A model generated the notes under the pieces. The model was not told the origin of the DNA. It made no database searches and was given only the letters and a program-made list of their open reading frames with translations. From the NCBI GenBank assembly GCA_028289325.1, contig JANQQN010000557.1, forward strand, positions 1-40,735: 40,735 nt of DNA. Direction: 5' to 3'. This document shows positions 31,994 through 40,049 of this stretch, piece after piece. The stretch comes from Myxococcota bacterium (GTDB taxonomy: Bacteria; Myxococcota; Kuafuiibacteriia; Kuafuiibacteriales; Kuafuiibacteriaceae). Within the stretch, counting starts at the first letter, position 1; each line of letters starts with the position of its first letter. A program made the position numbers and the translations under genes.

Positions 31994-32529
31994 CGCTCGA
32001 GGCCTACCAGTCCCAGGCCTCGGCCGCTTTCTCGTCTTGCGGCACCTCCTCCTTTATTATCCGGATTTTCGAAGTGATTTTAGCGACTTGGAGGCGTATC
32101 TCGTCTTTGCGTGGCCCGGTGCTGAAGTCTCGCCAAAAACAGAATGATCACCAGTGCTTGCGGCCCAATCTCGTCTTGCACGATGTCCACCGGTATTTGG
32201 CGCACCCCCGGCGGCGGTCCGCGGGGTGGCGGTCGGGTTTCTTCATCATTGGATTGGGATTGGGACAGCTGCTCGGACAGGCGTCGGGCGGCCCAATAGT
32301 CGGGGTGGCGCTCGCTCCACCGAGGCCATCGCATCTGAGATGGGTCAGCTTGTATCGGAGCATGGCGGGCATCCTCAGGATCTATCGAGCGGCGAGGTAT
32401 CGCGGAAGTCGCACGGGGCGGCCGAGCGCAGCGCGCTCCCGGAGGCGCAGGGTGCGGCTCGGGAGGAGGCCTCTGTCGAGCGCAGCGAAATCAGTGCGGT
32501 TCGACGCCCGGCAGGTCCTCAGGGATGTG
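31994..32529. other. Mostly non-coding decayed segment
   Basis: Between the parB relic and a small HTH gene. Apart from the weak ORF at 32080-32334 I see no supported gene; long frames on the plus strand are shadows without domains. It looks like scrambled remains of the mobile element. Confidence 0.4.
32080..32334 (-). CDS. Small ORF, possible mobile-element accessory remnant
   Basis: An 84-residue frame with the segment RHPDYWAARRLSEQLSQSQS, then a Pro-rich linker and PVDIVQDEIGPQALVIILFL. Zn-ribbon-like accessory proteins of mobile elements often have a HP.YW patch and a PW+..QDE.G-type C-terminus, but the Zn-binding part is absent here. It sits upstream of, and co-directional with, the broken parB. 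I would treat it as a probable truncated gene. Confidence 0.3.
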   Translation of the reverse strand: MRWPRWSERHPDYWAARRLSEQLSQSQSNDEETRPPPRGPPPGVRQIPVDIVQDEIGPQALVIILFLARLQHRATQRRDTPPSR

Positions 32530-32673
32530 ATGTATACCACCCGTGATTTGGAGCGGATTCTGAGTGCCAGTGAACGCACGGTCCGCGATCCACCCCTTCG
32601 CTGGGTGCGGTTTGGGCGAGGTCGGATGGTGCTTGGCGAGGACTTGCTCGCCTTCATCCGAAGCCAACGCTGA
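32530..32673 (+). CDS. Small helix-turn-helix (excisionase-like) protein
   Basis: A 47-residue ORF from ATG 32530, with AGGG about 5 nt upstream. MYTTRDLERILSASERTVRD resembles the first half of a MerR/excisionase-type winged helix, and VRFGRGRMVLGEDLLAFIRS resembles the wing plus terminal helix (HTH_17-like). The turn between them (RDPPLRW) is shorter than usual, so a few residues may be deleted. It could be a regulator or directionality factor of the mobile element. Confidence 0.4.
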   Translation: MYTTRDLERILSASERTVRDPPLRWVRFGRGRMVLGEDLLAFIRSQR

Positions 32674-32755
32674 TTGGTTCTCCGATTTACACCTGCAAGC
32701 ACCAATGACCACCGGCTGTGAGGTTCGCCGAAGCAGGGGGGGCATCGGGACTCAA

Positions 32756-33655
32756 TCACGCACGCCACAACCCGCCGGCAGGCCAGAGCTGATCGAAGTC
32801 GGTTCCGCCAATGAGGGCGCCGGTGACGGGCAGCAGGAACGCCCTCAGCGGCTCCCGAATCTCATCCAGGTTCGATGGCGCGGACGGGAGCTTGGACCTC
32901 CTGATGAACGCCGCCCACTGCTTCTTGGCGTCCTCCGACTCGGTGAACTCGCTGGTCAGCGCGATGGGCTCGGCGACGAGCTCGGTTCCGCGGTTGGCGA
33001 ATGTATTTGCGATCGCCGACGCTGGGTCTGCCCCGGCGAAGTCGAACTGACGCGCCAGCAGCCAGATGTCGAAGAAGTCCTTCATTCGGCTATTGAGCCG
33101 GCCGAAGTACACCATCGCTTCGAACTTCTCGGCGACGACGGTCGTGCGCGGATACATCTGAAGCCGCGGATGGGGGAGGTCCAGGATGGTCGGGTAGTCG
33201 TGCTCCTCGGCCGCGGGGTGCACGACGTCTCCGAAGCCGACGTCGATTTGCATCGGGATGCGAGCCTTCTCCAGAAAGCCCATGAACTTGAGGCGGACCC
33301 CGTGGTACTCGGCGTCCTCTTTGATGCCCTCGCCCGCGACGGTCGTCGGATCGAAGACCAGGCCGTCGTCCTCGACCTCGGCGAGACACGCGGTCCGAAC
33401 GATCGCATCGAGCGTGGCAGTGTCGTTGTCGACGTAACCAAGCAGATCAATGTCGCGGGTGGGGCGGGACTCGGGCGCATCCCAGACCCGGAGCATCAGC
33501 GCGCCTTTGAGGAGGAACCGGTCGCGATGGGGCGTCTGCGAGAAGCGGTAGAGGAACCGCTCGAGGCCGAAGTACTGGAGCACCTCTTGAAACGGGCGCC
33601 CGTTCCTTCGAGAGCTCGTGAAGGGCGAGCGCGGAGAGCAGGCAGATGACCCCAT
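32756..33655 (-). pseudogene. AbiEii-type toxin, copy 2, N-terminus replaced by deletion
   Basis: Residues from about RPFQEVLQYFGLERFLYRFS onward match AbiEii: RFLLKGALMLRVW, RPTRDIDLLGY (D-x-D), QIDVGFGDVVHP, and TTVVAEKFEAMVYFGRLNSR with the MKDFFDIWLLAR segment. The open frame reaches ATG 33655, but its first ~17 residues are an out-of-frame reading of the antitoxin gene. The normal toxin start is missing. It is clearly homologous to copy 3 at 35035-35946, which shows about 30 N-terminal residues are lost. The catalytic core is intact, so a product from an internal or chimeric start might be active. Confidence 0.75.
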
Positions 33656-33872
33656 CGGGGACCCGCCTGGACACGGTCACGAGGTCGGGTGCTTCGAGGC
33701 CTGGCAGCGATGCCAAGCGATAGACGCCGCGGCTCAGCTGCTCGACGGTGCCCGCGTCGCGCATGGCGTACAGCGTGTGGCGGCTGATCCCGGCCCGAAC
33801 GGCCTCGGCCATGCGGAGCATACCGCCCGCGTCGCGGAAGATCTTTTCCGCTTTCTCAGCGTGACTCGGCAT
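33447..33872 (-). pseudogene. AbiEi-type antitoxin, copy 2, C-terminus deleted
   Basis: From ATG 33872 the frame gives a good AbiEi N-terminus: MPSHAEKAEKIFRDAGGMLR, then GISRHTLYAMRDAGTVEQLS, RGVYRLASLPGLEAPDLVTV and RRVPDGVICLLSALALHELS. Homology stops near 33606. The remainder to the stop at 33447 is toxin DNA read in the wrong frame. Compared with copy 3, roughly 110 residues of antitoxin and the toxin start were removed by one deletion. The winged helix survives, but the part that neutralises the toxin does not. Confidence 0.75.
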
Positions 33873-33876
33873 CCGT

Positions 33877-33916
33877 ACATATTACCTTCACCTGTTGGTG
33901 AATGCAGGTGATATGT
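33877..33916. promoter_or_regulatory. Nested dyad upstream of AbiEi copy 2, putative operator
   Basis: An inner perfect palindrome TTCACC-TGTT-GGTGAA (33887-33902) is flanked by ACATATTACCT (33877-33887) and its near-perfect reverse complement AGGTGATATGT (33906-33916). It starts 5 nt upstream of the antitoxin ATG, as expected for an autorepressor site. Confidence 0.5.
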
Positions 33917-34144
33917 TCGGATCCGCTCCGGTCCTCGAGAGCAACGACCTTAAGCGAGGCTTCAGTTTCGTGCATCGCTTCATGGTCGGGGCCCGGGCCA
34001 GGGAGGTCTGTCGTGGGTCGCGGTTCGTGCCCGTTAGCGCCGAGAGCGCGTCACCATCGACCCATGGTAATCCTTGGTCTCGCGGAGGTCTGGTCGTCAA
34101 TCTGTCTTGCTGTAGGGAGATCGAAATCTTGAGTGATTTCGGGA

Positions 34145-34164
34145 CTCCGGAAGAGGGACTCGAA
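34145..34164 (-). repeat. Duplicated tRNA-Asn 3' end, putative att site
   Basis: CTCCGGAAGAGGGACTCGAA is identical over 20 nt to 40030-40049, the 3' end (discriminator, acceptor and T arm) of the tRNA-Asn gene, in the same orientation. It is a truncated tRNA end, not a gene. It would be the distal attachment site of an element integrated into the tRNA. Confidence 0.75.
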
Positions 34165-34385
34165 ACCTGCCGGAGCCATAACGATAAGCTGAGTCGATTC
34201 GCGTCCTTGCACGAAACTCCTTTTTAGCCTGGGTGCTTAGCCGTGCCGTTGGGTGCCAGCGCGTACCATCGAATTCCTTCGATAAACGCGGATTTTGGGC
34301 CGTATTTCGACATCAGCGTCGAGCTTGCTTCGCATCTGACCGCTGGAATCCTCTGCGGAGCTCGTTGCCAAGGTCGTCTGAGCGG

Positions 34386-34433
34386 TGATACAAAACGTAT
34401 TGCGTGAACCGCCGAGATAATCGATTCGTATCA
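34386..34433. promoter_or_regulatory. Weak inverted repeat before AbiEi copy 3
   Basis: TGATACAAAACGTATT (34386-34401) is matched at 11 of 16 positions by the reverse complement of 34418-34433. The second arm abuts the antitoxin ATG. It is a possible autorepressor site by analogy with copies 1 and 2, but the match is weaker. Confidence 0.3.
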
Positions 34434-35038
34434 TGACTGCTGCTGCCTCCAAGATCGACGCCCTGCTGCGGCTTGCCCGCAAGGGACCGGTCCGTGCGCG
34501 TGACCTGGAGGCCGCCGACATTCCGAGAGCCTACCTGCGGCGCCTGTGCGATCGGGGCCTGCTCGAGCAGGTCGACCGCGGCCTCTATCGACTCGCGAAC
34601 GCGCCGGTCACCGAGCTGAGCTCGCTGGCCGAGGTGGCCGCCCGGGTCCCGCACGCGACGATCTGTCTGCTGAGCGCGCTGCAGCTGCACGAGCTCACGT
34701 CGGAGGCGCCTCACGCGGTGTGGGTGATGATCGGTCGCTACGCGCGAAAGCCGAAGATCGCGTACCCCCAACTCGAGGTCGTTCGCGCAAGCGGACGAGC
34801 GCTTCAGCACGGGGTGCAGACGCGACAGATCGAAGGGACGCAAGTCAGAGTCACGAGCTCCGCGAAGACGGTCGCGGACTGCTTTCGGTATCGACAGCAC
34901 GTCGGGCTCGAGGTCGCGATCGCAGCACTCAAGGACTATTTCCGGAAGCATCGCGGCGAGATGGACGCCCTCGTGGACGCTGCGCGCGCCGACCGTGTCT
35001 TTACGTTCATGCGGCCGTACATGGAGGCGCTGGCGTGA
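34433..35038 (+). CDS. AbiEi-type antitoxin/autorepressor, copy 3
   Basis: A complete 201-residue protein from ATG 34433. The N-terminal winged helix covers about 1-55 (ARKGPVRARDLEAADIPRAY, LLEQVDRGLYRLAN). The AbiEi core follows, with ATICLLSALQLHELTSEAPH, a WVMIGRYARKP strand and TSSAKTVADCFRYRQHVGLE with VAIAALKDYFR. These are standard for the type IV antitoxins with the AbiEi_4-like N-terminus. The stop overlaps the toxin GTG by 3 nt (GTGA). It lies just inside the putative att site at 34145 and is divergent from the damaged copy 2, to which it is clearly related. Confidence 0.87.
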   Translation: MTAAASKIDALLRLARKGPVRARDLEAADIPRAYLRRLCDRGLLEQVDRGLYRLANAPVTELSSLAEVAARVPHATICLLSALQLHELTSEAPHAVWVMIGRYARKPKIAYPQLEVVRASGRALQHGVQTRQIEGTQVRVTSSAKTVADCFRYRQHVGLEVAIAALKDYFRKHRGEMDALVDAARADRVFTFMRPYMEALA

Positions 35039-35946
35039 GCAAGGCACCCAAAGACGTCGGCGCGTCCGTGCGCGCGCGCCTACTGCGACTCGCGCGCGAG
35101 CGCGGAGACGACTTTCAGCTGCTGCTCACTCGCTACGCGAGCGAGCGCCTGCTCTATCGGCTCGCGAAGTCCCGACATGCGGCCCGTTTCGTCCTCAAGG
35201 GCGCGACCCTGTTCACGGTATGGACGGGGCAGCCCCACCGCGCGACCCGGGACGTGGACCTGCTCGGCTTCGGCGACCCGAGCCCGGACCACCTGCGCGC
35301 GGTGTTCGAGGAGGTGCTGGCCGAACCGGTCGAGGACGACGGGGTCCGCTTCGATGGGACGACGTTTGATGTCGGCCCCATCCGCGAGGACCAGGCCTAC
35401 GGCGGCATGCGCATCGTGCTGACGGCCCACGTGACGAGCGCGAAGGTTCGACTGCAGGTCGACGTTGGCTTTGGCGACGTCATCACGCCGGGCGCCGCCG
35501 CCGTTAAGTTCCCAGCGCTGCTCGACTTCCCGGCGCCCGAGCTTCGCGCTTATCCGCGCGAGACTGTCGTCGCCGAGAAGCTCGAAGCGATGGTCAGCCT
35601 CGGAATGGCGAACAGCCGCATGAAGGACTTCTACGACCTCGAGGTCATCTCCCGAAGCTTCGCCTTCGACGGCGCGTTGCTCGCGGGCGCGATCGCCGCG
35701 ACCTTCGCGCGTCGCGGAACGCCACTCCCGTCCGGTCTTCCCGTCGCGCTGACCCCCGAGTTCACGGACGACCGCACGAAGACCACCCAGTGGCGCGCGT
35801 TCTTGCGGAAATCCGGCGGTGAGAGTCCCGGCGAGCTGCTCGAGGTCGCCGCCGCCATCGGTCGCTTCATCGAGAGGCCGGTCGAAGCGGCGGCCCAGGG
35901 GAGGCCATTCGCCGCGCGCTGGAACGCCGGCGGTCCATGGCAGTGA
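35035..35946 (+). CDS. AbiEii-type nucleotidyltransferase toxin, copy 3
   Basis: Starts at GTG 35035, overlapping the antitoxin stop; 303 residues. It shows the full family layout: VRARLLRLARERGDDFQLLL at the N-terminus, RFVLKGATLFTVW (G-S/A motif region), RATRDVDLLGFGD (D-x-D metal ligands), QVDVGFGDVI, and ETVVAEKLEAMVSLGMANSR with MKDFYDLEVISR. The ORF continues far upstream but that part is antitoxin shadow. Toxin and antitoxin are intact and coupled. It is about as long as copy 2 would have been before its deletion. Confidence 0.88.
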   Translation: MSKAPKDVGASVRARLLRLARERGDDFQLLLTRYASERLLYRLAKSRHAARFVLKGATLFTVWTGQPHRATRDVDLLGFGDPSPDHLRAVFEEVLAEPVEDDGVRFDGTTFDVGPIREDQAYGGMRIVLTAHVTSAKVRLQVDVGFGDVITPGAAAVKFPALLDFPAPELRAYPRETVVAEKLEAMVSLGMANSRMKDFYDLEVISRSFAFDGALLAGAIAATFARRGTPLPSGLPVALTPEFTDDRTKTTQWRAFLRKSGGESPGELLEVAAAIGRFIERPVEAAAQGRPFAARWNAGGPWQ

Positions 35947-35973
35947 GCGCAAGCTCGTGTGGATGAAGGCGCG

Positions 35974-36195
35974 TCAGCGGGCGCGGAACATGCCGTCGAA
36001 GTTGCGGGCCTGCCGCTCCCAGCGCCACTCGCGTGGAAGGGCGGCGCGCTTCGCCTGCAGGCTGTCGGCCTCGACCGCGGCGGCGGGCGCGACGGCCGCG
36101 TCCGAGCGCACGGGCGTGGTGGCGGCGTAGGCCGCGCCAGCGGCGGCGACGAAGAGGGAAGAGATGAGGGTCAGGCGGGCGATCGTGTGCATCAT
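35974..36195 (-). CDS. Small exported protein, 73 residues
   Basis: A signal peptide (MHTIARLTLISSLFVAAAGA, cleavage near AYA-AT) is followed by about 48 Ala-rich residues ending WRWERQARNFDGMFRAR. AAGGAAA precedes the ATG pair. No family is recognised. It converges on the AbiEii copy 3 gene. The signal peptide makes it more than a random frame, but the mature part is short. Confidence 0.5.
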   Translation of the reverse strand: MMHTIARLTLISSLFVAAAGAAYAATTPVRSDAAVAPAAAVEADSLQAKRAALPREWRWERQARNFDGMFRAR

Positions 36196-36489
36196 CGTTC
36201 GAGTTTCCTTGGGAAGGCCTTATCCAATCGGCGTGCCAACGCCAGGAGGCCCGAATTCGGACCTCTGGGCGTGGAAGTGCACGACCACGACTGCACTTCT
36301 ACCCCTCTACGCCGCAGAGCGGAGCCTGCGGTCGCGCGCATCACACGACGGACGTCACACGGAGGGGCGGTCCAGCGCTGCTCCAATGGGTGCGCAACGG
36401 GCGCACCCGGTTCGTGATGAGAACGGCCAGGGCATTGGGCCCACGGGCACTGACGGCCCAGCGGGTGCACAAATCGAAAGCTCCGGAAC

Positions 36490-37082
36490 CTACCCCGACG
36501 GGCAGATCGCCCTGCAGGCGCGGGCCGTCACCATCTCGCGCAGGCGGATGCCACTGCCGTCGGTGCCCTCGTGGACATACACCGCCATGCGCGAGTCCTG
36601 CATGAGGCCAATCACCCGTATGAGCTCCTCGTGCATGCCGAAGGCTCGACCCACGGCCATGGTGGTGGTCCCGAGCGTCTCTTGCCCCAACCCGACGCAG
36701 GCCTCGAAGAACGCCCAGCACGGGAAGAACGAGGTGGTCAGCGGGCTCACCGGCGCGTCGCGCGGCTGATTGGCAAGGCCGAGGACGAATATTGTCCCAG
36801 CGGTCCATCTCAGGCAGCGACGTGAGCTGCTCCGCCATCTCGGAGGTCTGGTTCTGGGCGTAGATGTAGAACGCATGGGCGGGATGGTAGTCGGTCAACG
36901 CCTCCTGGCTTGCGACCGTCTTCTGGAGCTCTTCGGCGTTCTATCTTGCCCTCGATCACGGCGCTGAGATCGACAACTTTCGCCCCGACGTAGCTGCGCA
37001 TCTTCTTGATGAGCTTGTCGGCGATCGGTCGTCTCGTTGTGACTCTTGCCGCAGTTCTTGGTGTGCTCTTCTTCTTGGCCAT
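36490..37082 (-). pseudogene. MAKKKS-type protein gene with two frameshifts, unknown
   Basis: One coding sequence is split over three frames. The start at ATG 37082 reads MAKKKSTPRTAARVTTRRPI and YVGAKVVDLSAVIEGKIE. From about 36940 another frame continues NAEELQKTVASQEALTDYHP, then AHAFYIYAQNQTSEMAEQLT. From about 36790 a third continues IFVLGLANQPRDAPVSPLTT, SFFPCWAFFEACVGLGQETL and FGMHEELIRVIGLMQDSRMA to a stop at 36490. The joined product would be about 195 residues. The function is unknown. It is the last gene of a co-directional run, 19 nt after the TPR gene. Confidence 0.6.
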
Positions 37083-37101
37083 GGGGGGGCACTACCTGCG
37101 G

Positions 37102-38328
37102 TCAGTCTTCTGCGTCCACCCACGCTTCACGTGCGCGAACGTCGGGGAGCAGAATGCGGATCCCCTGGTTGTCCGACGGGTTCATCCAGAGCATGCGCTC
37201 GAACACGTGCTCCGCTTCTTCCCAGCGCTCGAGCCGCCACAGACACAGGCCGTAGCCCTGCATGCAGCGCAGGAAGGGCCGGTTGTCGATGAGGCCCCAG
37301 GCGAGCACGCCATCGAAGTCGTCTCCCAGGGACAGCTCGCCGATGCGGACGCCGACTTCGTAGTGGCTCAGCGCCCAATGGGGGCTCGTGCGGAAGAGCA
37401 AATTGCCGAGGTGTGCGTGGGCGTCCAGGCAGCGCAGATCCGCCTCGAGCAGCTTGCTCAGGATCTCCTGTGCTCCGGCCGTGTCGCCCATCTCCTTCAG
37501 CTCGTTTGCTTCGACGATCGGGTCCGAGTCGAAGTCCTCCGGGTCGCTTCCGGGCAGCACCTGCTCCATCTCGAACATCGGCCGGGGTCCGCGGGCGATG
37601 ATGGGCTTTGCCCAGTCGTCGATAGGCTCGCCTTCTTCGCCCCAGTACTCCTGAGCTGGATCCCAGTCTCCAAATTCGTTCAGCAGCAAGGGCGTCAGAC
37701 CGAGCGCAGCGGCGTCGATGCGCGCGGCGACGATCTTGCCAGAGAGATAGGGATGGCCATTGTGCCGCCAGTGCTTGTTCGGCTCGACCGTGGCGATCTG
37801 GCCAGGGACCACGCGGTGGAGGGACCCAGCACGCAGAGTGATGCTCCGCCCGCTGTCCGGAAGTCGGCAACGCGCCGCGCGCTCCTTGACGGCGAGCACG
37901 ATGAGGTCGACGGGTTTCGAGAGATCGATGTCGTCGTCGTTCGCCTTGTGCCTGCGCACCTTGGCCTTTGCGGCCCGGCCGCGCTTCGGGGCAGCAGGCT
38001 CGACACCGAGCCACTTGCAGTACGCCGCGACATGGAGGTGCCCAGCGGCGTCCGACGGCAGCTCGACATCGGCAAGGCTGACTCCGTACTCCGTGCCGTC
38101 CTCCCGGCGGCATCGAGCGACAATGCCTCGGCGTGCGTTGCCGTCGTAGTCCACCGCGAGAAGCGAGAGCGGCTCGCCGACTACATGCACGTCGAGTGGG
38201 AAATCGAGCGCGTCGCCGATGCCCTCAGCAAGTGCGGTCAGCTGCTCATCGTCGCCGTAAGCATCCACGAGCATTTCCTCGAGGAGGTCATCGACGTCTG
38301 CCGAGGAGCGTTTCTTGCGCGCGGCCAT
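37102..38328 (-). CDS. Cytoplasmic protein with C-terminal TPR-like repeats
   Basis: A 408-residue protein with no signal peptide. The N-terminal ~110 residues form a mixed domain (LTALAEGIGDALDFPLDVHV, REDGTEYGVSLADVELP). A basic linker (APKRGRAAKAKVRRHKAND) leads to a middle domain (VDLIVLAVKERAARCRLPDS; HRVVPGQIATVEPNKHWRHN). Residues about 285-400 are helical TPR-like repeats: ANELKEMGDTAGAQEILSKL, DAHAHLGNLLF, ALSHYEVGVRIGEL and CLWRLERWEEAEHVFERMLW, ending in MNPSDNQGIRILLPDVR. TPRs mediate protein contacts. It is intact, 7 nt after the PIN gene and 19 nt before the broken MAKKKS gene. No biochemical role can be assigned. Confidence 0.75.
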   Translation of the reverse strand: MAARKKRSSADVDDLLEEMLVDAYGDDEQLTALAEGIGDALDFPLDVHVVGEPLSLLAVDYDGNARRGIVARCRREDGTEYGVSLADVELPSDAAGHLHVAAYCKWLGVEPAAPKRGRAAKAKVRRHKANDDDIDLSKPVDLIVLAVKERAARCRLPDSGRSITLRAGSLHRVVPGQIATVEPNKHWRHNGHPYLSGKIVAARIDAAALGLTPLLLNEFGDWDPAQEYWGEEGEPIDDWAKPIIARGPRPMFEMEQVLPGSDPEDFDSDPIVEANELKEMGDTAGAQEILSKLLEADLRCLDAHAHLGNLLFRTSPHWALSHYEVGVRIGELSLGDDFDGVLAWGLIDNRPFLRCMQGYGLCLWRLERWEEAEHVFERMLWMNPSDNQGIRILLPDVRAREAWVDAED

Positions 38329-38335
38329 CCGGGTC

Positions 38336-38800
38336 CTACTCGCCGTCTTCCGAACGCGCGACGGCAGGGTCGATGACCTCGCCCTCGAGGTGGTCCGGAA
38401 TCAGGTGCGTGAAGTCGCTATCGGTGGTCAGCAGGGTCGCGCCGGACGCCTTGGCGCACGCAGCGATCCACAGATCGTTCTTGCCCATGTTGCGCGCGCC
38501 GTCGGGATGGCTCTGCGAAACCAGGTCGAGCTCGACGTACGCATCGATGACGGACGGATGGTTAATGTCGACGACAACCAGGTTGTCGAGGGCGTTCGAA
38601 GCGAGCGCAGCTTCGCCTCGCCCCAGTCGTTGCGCTTCGCGAGGACGCGAACCTCGCCCAGGCTCACGACCGAAACGAACGGCCTCTGCGCTGACGCCTG
38701 CAGCCCGAAGCGTTGGTCGATGTGCCTGCCCAGCGCGTTGCCTCGTACGAGCGGCAAGATCACGCTCGTGTCGAGCAGGTAGGTAGATGCGCTGGTTCAC
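38336..38800 (-). pseudogene. PIN-domain ribonuclease gene with two compensating indels
   Basis: The GTG at 38800 overlaps the upstream stop (GTGA). The expected opening would be NQRIYLLDTSVILPLVRG, but a tandem AGGTAGGT at 38777-38784 (a 4-nt duplication) throws LLDTSVILPLVRG and VSVVSLGEVRVLAKRNDWGE into another frame. Near 38597 a further shift, best explained by loss of 1 nt, returns to the first frame. That frame ends DNLVVVDINHPSVIDAYVEL, GARNMGKNDLWIAACAKASG and TLLTTDSDFTHL. The continuous 154-residue ORF therefore has a scrambled first half. It lacks the first Asp and the Glu of the PIN active site but keeps the two later Asp positions. PIN proteins are usually toxins of type II TA pairs; this one should be inactive. 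Confidence 0.75.
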
Positions 38801-39744
38801 CGGATCGCCTCGAGTGCGTCGAGGAGCTCTTCGTCCGATTCGTCGCCAGGCCAGGTGCCGAAGAACGCCGAAACGCCGGATGTCTCGTCTTGCGGCAGAA
38901 GGGAGGCAGCTGGCCTCGTTGCCGTCGCCTTCGGCGAGCTCTCGAACACAGCATCGCCATCGCGAGCGGGGCCGAGGTGCTCGACGTCGATGACCAGGAG
39001 CTTTCCAGACGGGCGGAACTGGGCCATGCCGGACACGACGACACGCGAGCCGAACAGCGCCTTGAGCTGCTCGTTGTCGTGAGCGTCGAGTCGCGCCGCC
39101 ACGGTCGTGCCGTCGCTGAGCGTAAGCACCACGTCGGACTTGGTTGCCGAGATCGTATCCAGCGTGCCCGACACGCGCACGGCCTTCGGCCCCGGCGTCT
39201 CGTCGCGGAGCAGCTCGATCTTCGCGACGTCATCGCGTCGGACCATCAGTGGCGCGCTGAGCCCGGCGATGCCTTCGAGCTGCACGCCATCGAACCCGTC
39301 TCGCGCTGCTCGGGCGAAGCGGACACAGGTGTCGAGTAGTGCTCGGTCCGCCAGTACACGCTCCTTTTCACCGCGCACGACGCTTGCGAGCACGCCGGCG
39401 AAGATATCCACCGCGGAGTGGCTCGCGTCGAGTAGCTGTTGCGGCTCGGCGAACAGAGAAACCTGATGCGCTCCGCCGAACCGATCGGGCGCAGCATCCG
39501 CGAGCGCAGGAGCTTCCAGCGCCACGACGGCGGAGCCCGCAGTCAGACCGGTCACCTCAACGGTACAGGCCGCGTCGAGCCATGCAGGCCGCGGGCCCTT
39601 GCGCGTGCTCTCGCCTTCGATGAAAAAGCGGGTCGCTTGCCGAGCGCCTTCGAGCAGCGCGCCGACCGTCTCGAGAAGCACGTCCGCCGGAACGCGAAGC
39701 TCGCCGCGCGTTCCTCCCAGCAGTGTCATCGTGTGCTTCTTCAT
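38797..39744 (-). CDS. Unknown protein with OB-like C-terminus, PIN partner
   Basis: ATG 39744 follows a perfect GGAGG at 5 nt, so the 315-residue product MKKHTMTLLGGTRGELRVPA is preferred to the longer open frame upstream. The N-terminal region has RGELRVPADVLLETVGALLE and a TVEVTGLTAGSAVVALEAPA strand pair. The middle is helical (SHSAVDIFAGVLASVVRGEK). Residues about 215-275 alternate as small beta strands (KAVRVSGTLDTISATKSDVV, SRVVVSGMAQFRPSGKLLVI), which looks like an OB fold. The acidic tail ends DESDEELLDALEAIR and overlaps the PIN start. The position is that of an antitoxin, but at 315 residues it is far larger than usual PIN antitoxins. Confidence 0.65.
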   Translation of the reverse strand: MKKHTMTLLGGTRGELRVPADVLLETVGALLEGARQATRFFIEGESTRKGPRPAWLDAACTVEVTGLTAGSAVVALEAPALADAAPDRFGGAHQVSLFAEPQQLLDASHSAVDIFAGVLASVVRGEKERVLADRALLDTCVRFARAARDGFDGVQLEGIAGLSAPLMVRRDDVAKIELLRDETPGPKAVRVSGTLDTISATKSDVVLTLSDGTTVAARLDAHDNEQLKALFGSRVVVSGMAQFRPSGKLLVIDVEHLGPARDGDAVFESSPKATATRPAASLLPQDETSGVSAFFGTWPGDESDEELLDALEAIR

Positions 39745-39952
39745 GGCGGCCTCCGTTCTTCGCGGGAGCGAGAGAGCAGGCCGGCTGTAAACCTCAGAGC
39801 CACGCGCCGTTAACCGCGGTCTTAAGAGCACCGCCCGGTCTCGGCTCTCTGTTTGGCCTTCTGTCGACCTCTCGCGATCCGCTCTGCGCTGGCTGTTGCT
39901 CTGAGCGTTCTCCTCGGTTCGTACTCCGTGTCGCGTAACCCTCGGTAATGAA

Positions 39953-39987
39953 AAGAGGCCTTGCCAGGCTCGCCAGCAAGGCCTCTT
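39953..39987 (-). terminator. Intrinsic terminator downstream of tRNA-Asn
   Basis: AAGAGGCCTTGC (39953-39964) pairs perfectly with GCAAGGCCTCTT (39976-39987) across an 11-nt loop. On the minus strand the stem is followed by TTTTC. It lies about 40 nt past the tRNA 3' end and should stop tRNA transcription before the islet operon. Read the other way the T-run is weaker. Confidence 0.8.
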
Positions 39988-40029
39988 GTTTACCTGGCAC
40001 CCAAGGTTGTTCGCCTTGGGCAAAGATGG

Positions 40030-40049
40030 CTCCGGAAGAGGGACTCGAA
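40030..40049 (-). repeat. Proximal att-like repeat inside tRNA-Asn
   Basis: These 20 nt of the tRNA 3' end are identical to 34145-34164 in the same orientation. The tRNA stays complete at this end and only its 3' end is copied at the other, the geometry left by tyrosine-integrase insertion. Confidence 0.75.

Noticed and set aside
34122-34141. CGAAATC/GATTTCG hairpin beside the att-like repeat as the original tRNA terminator
   Set aside because: Short stem without a T-run in the needed direction.
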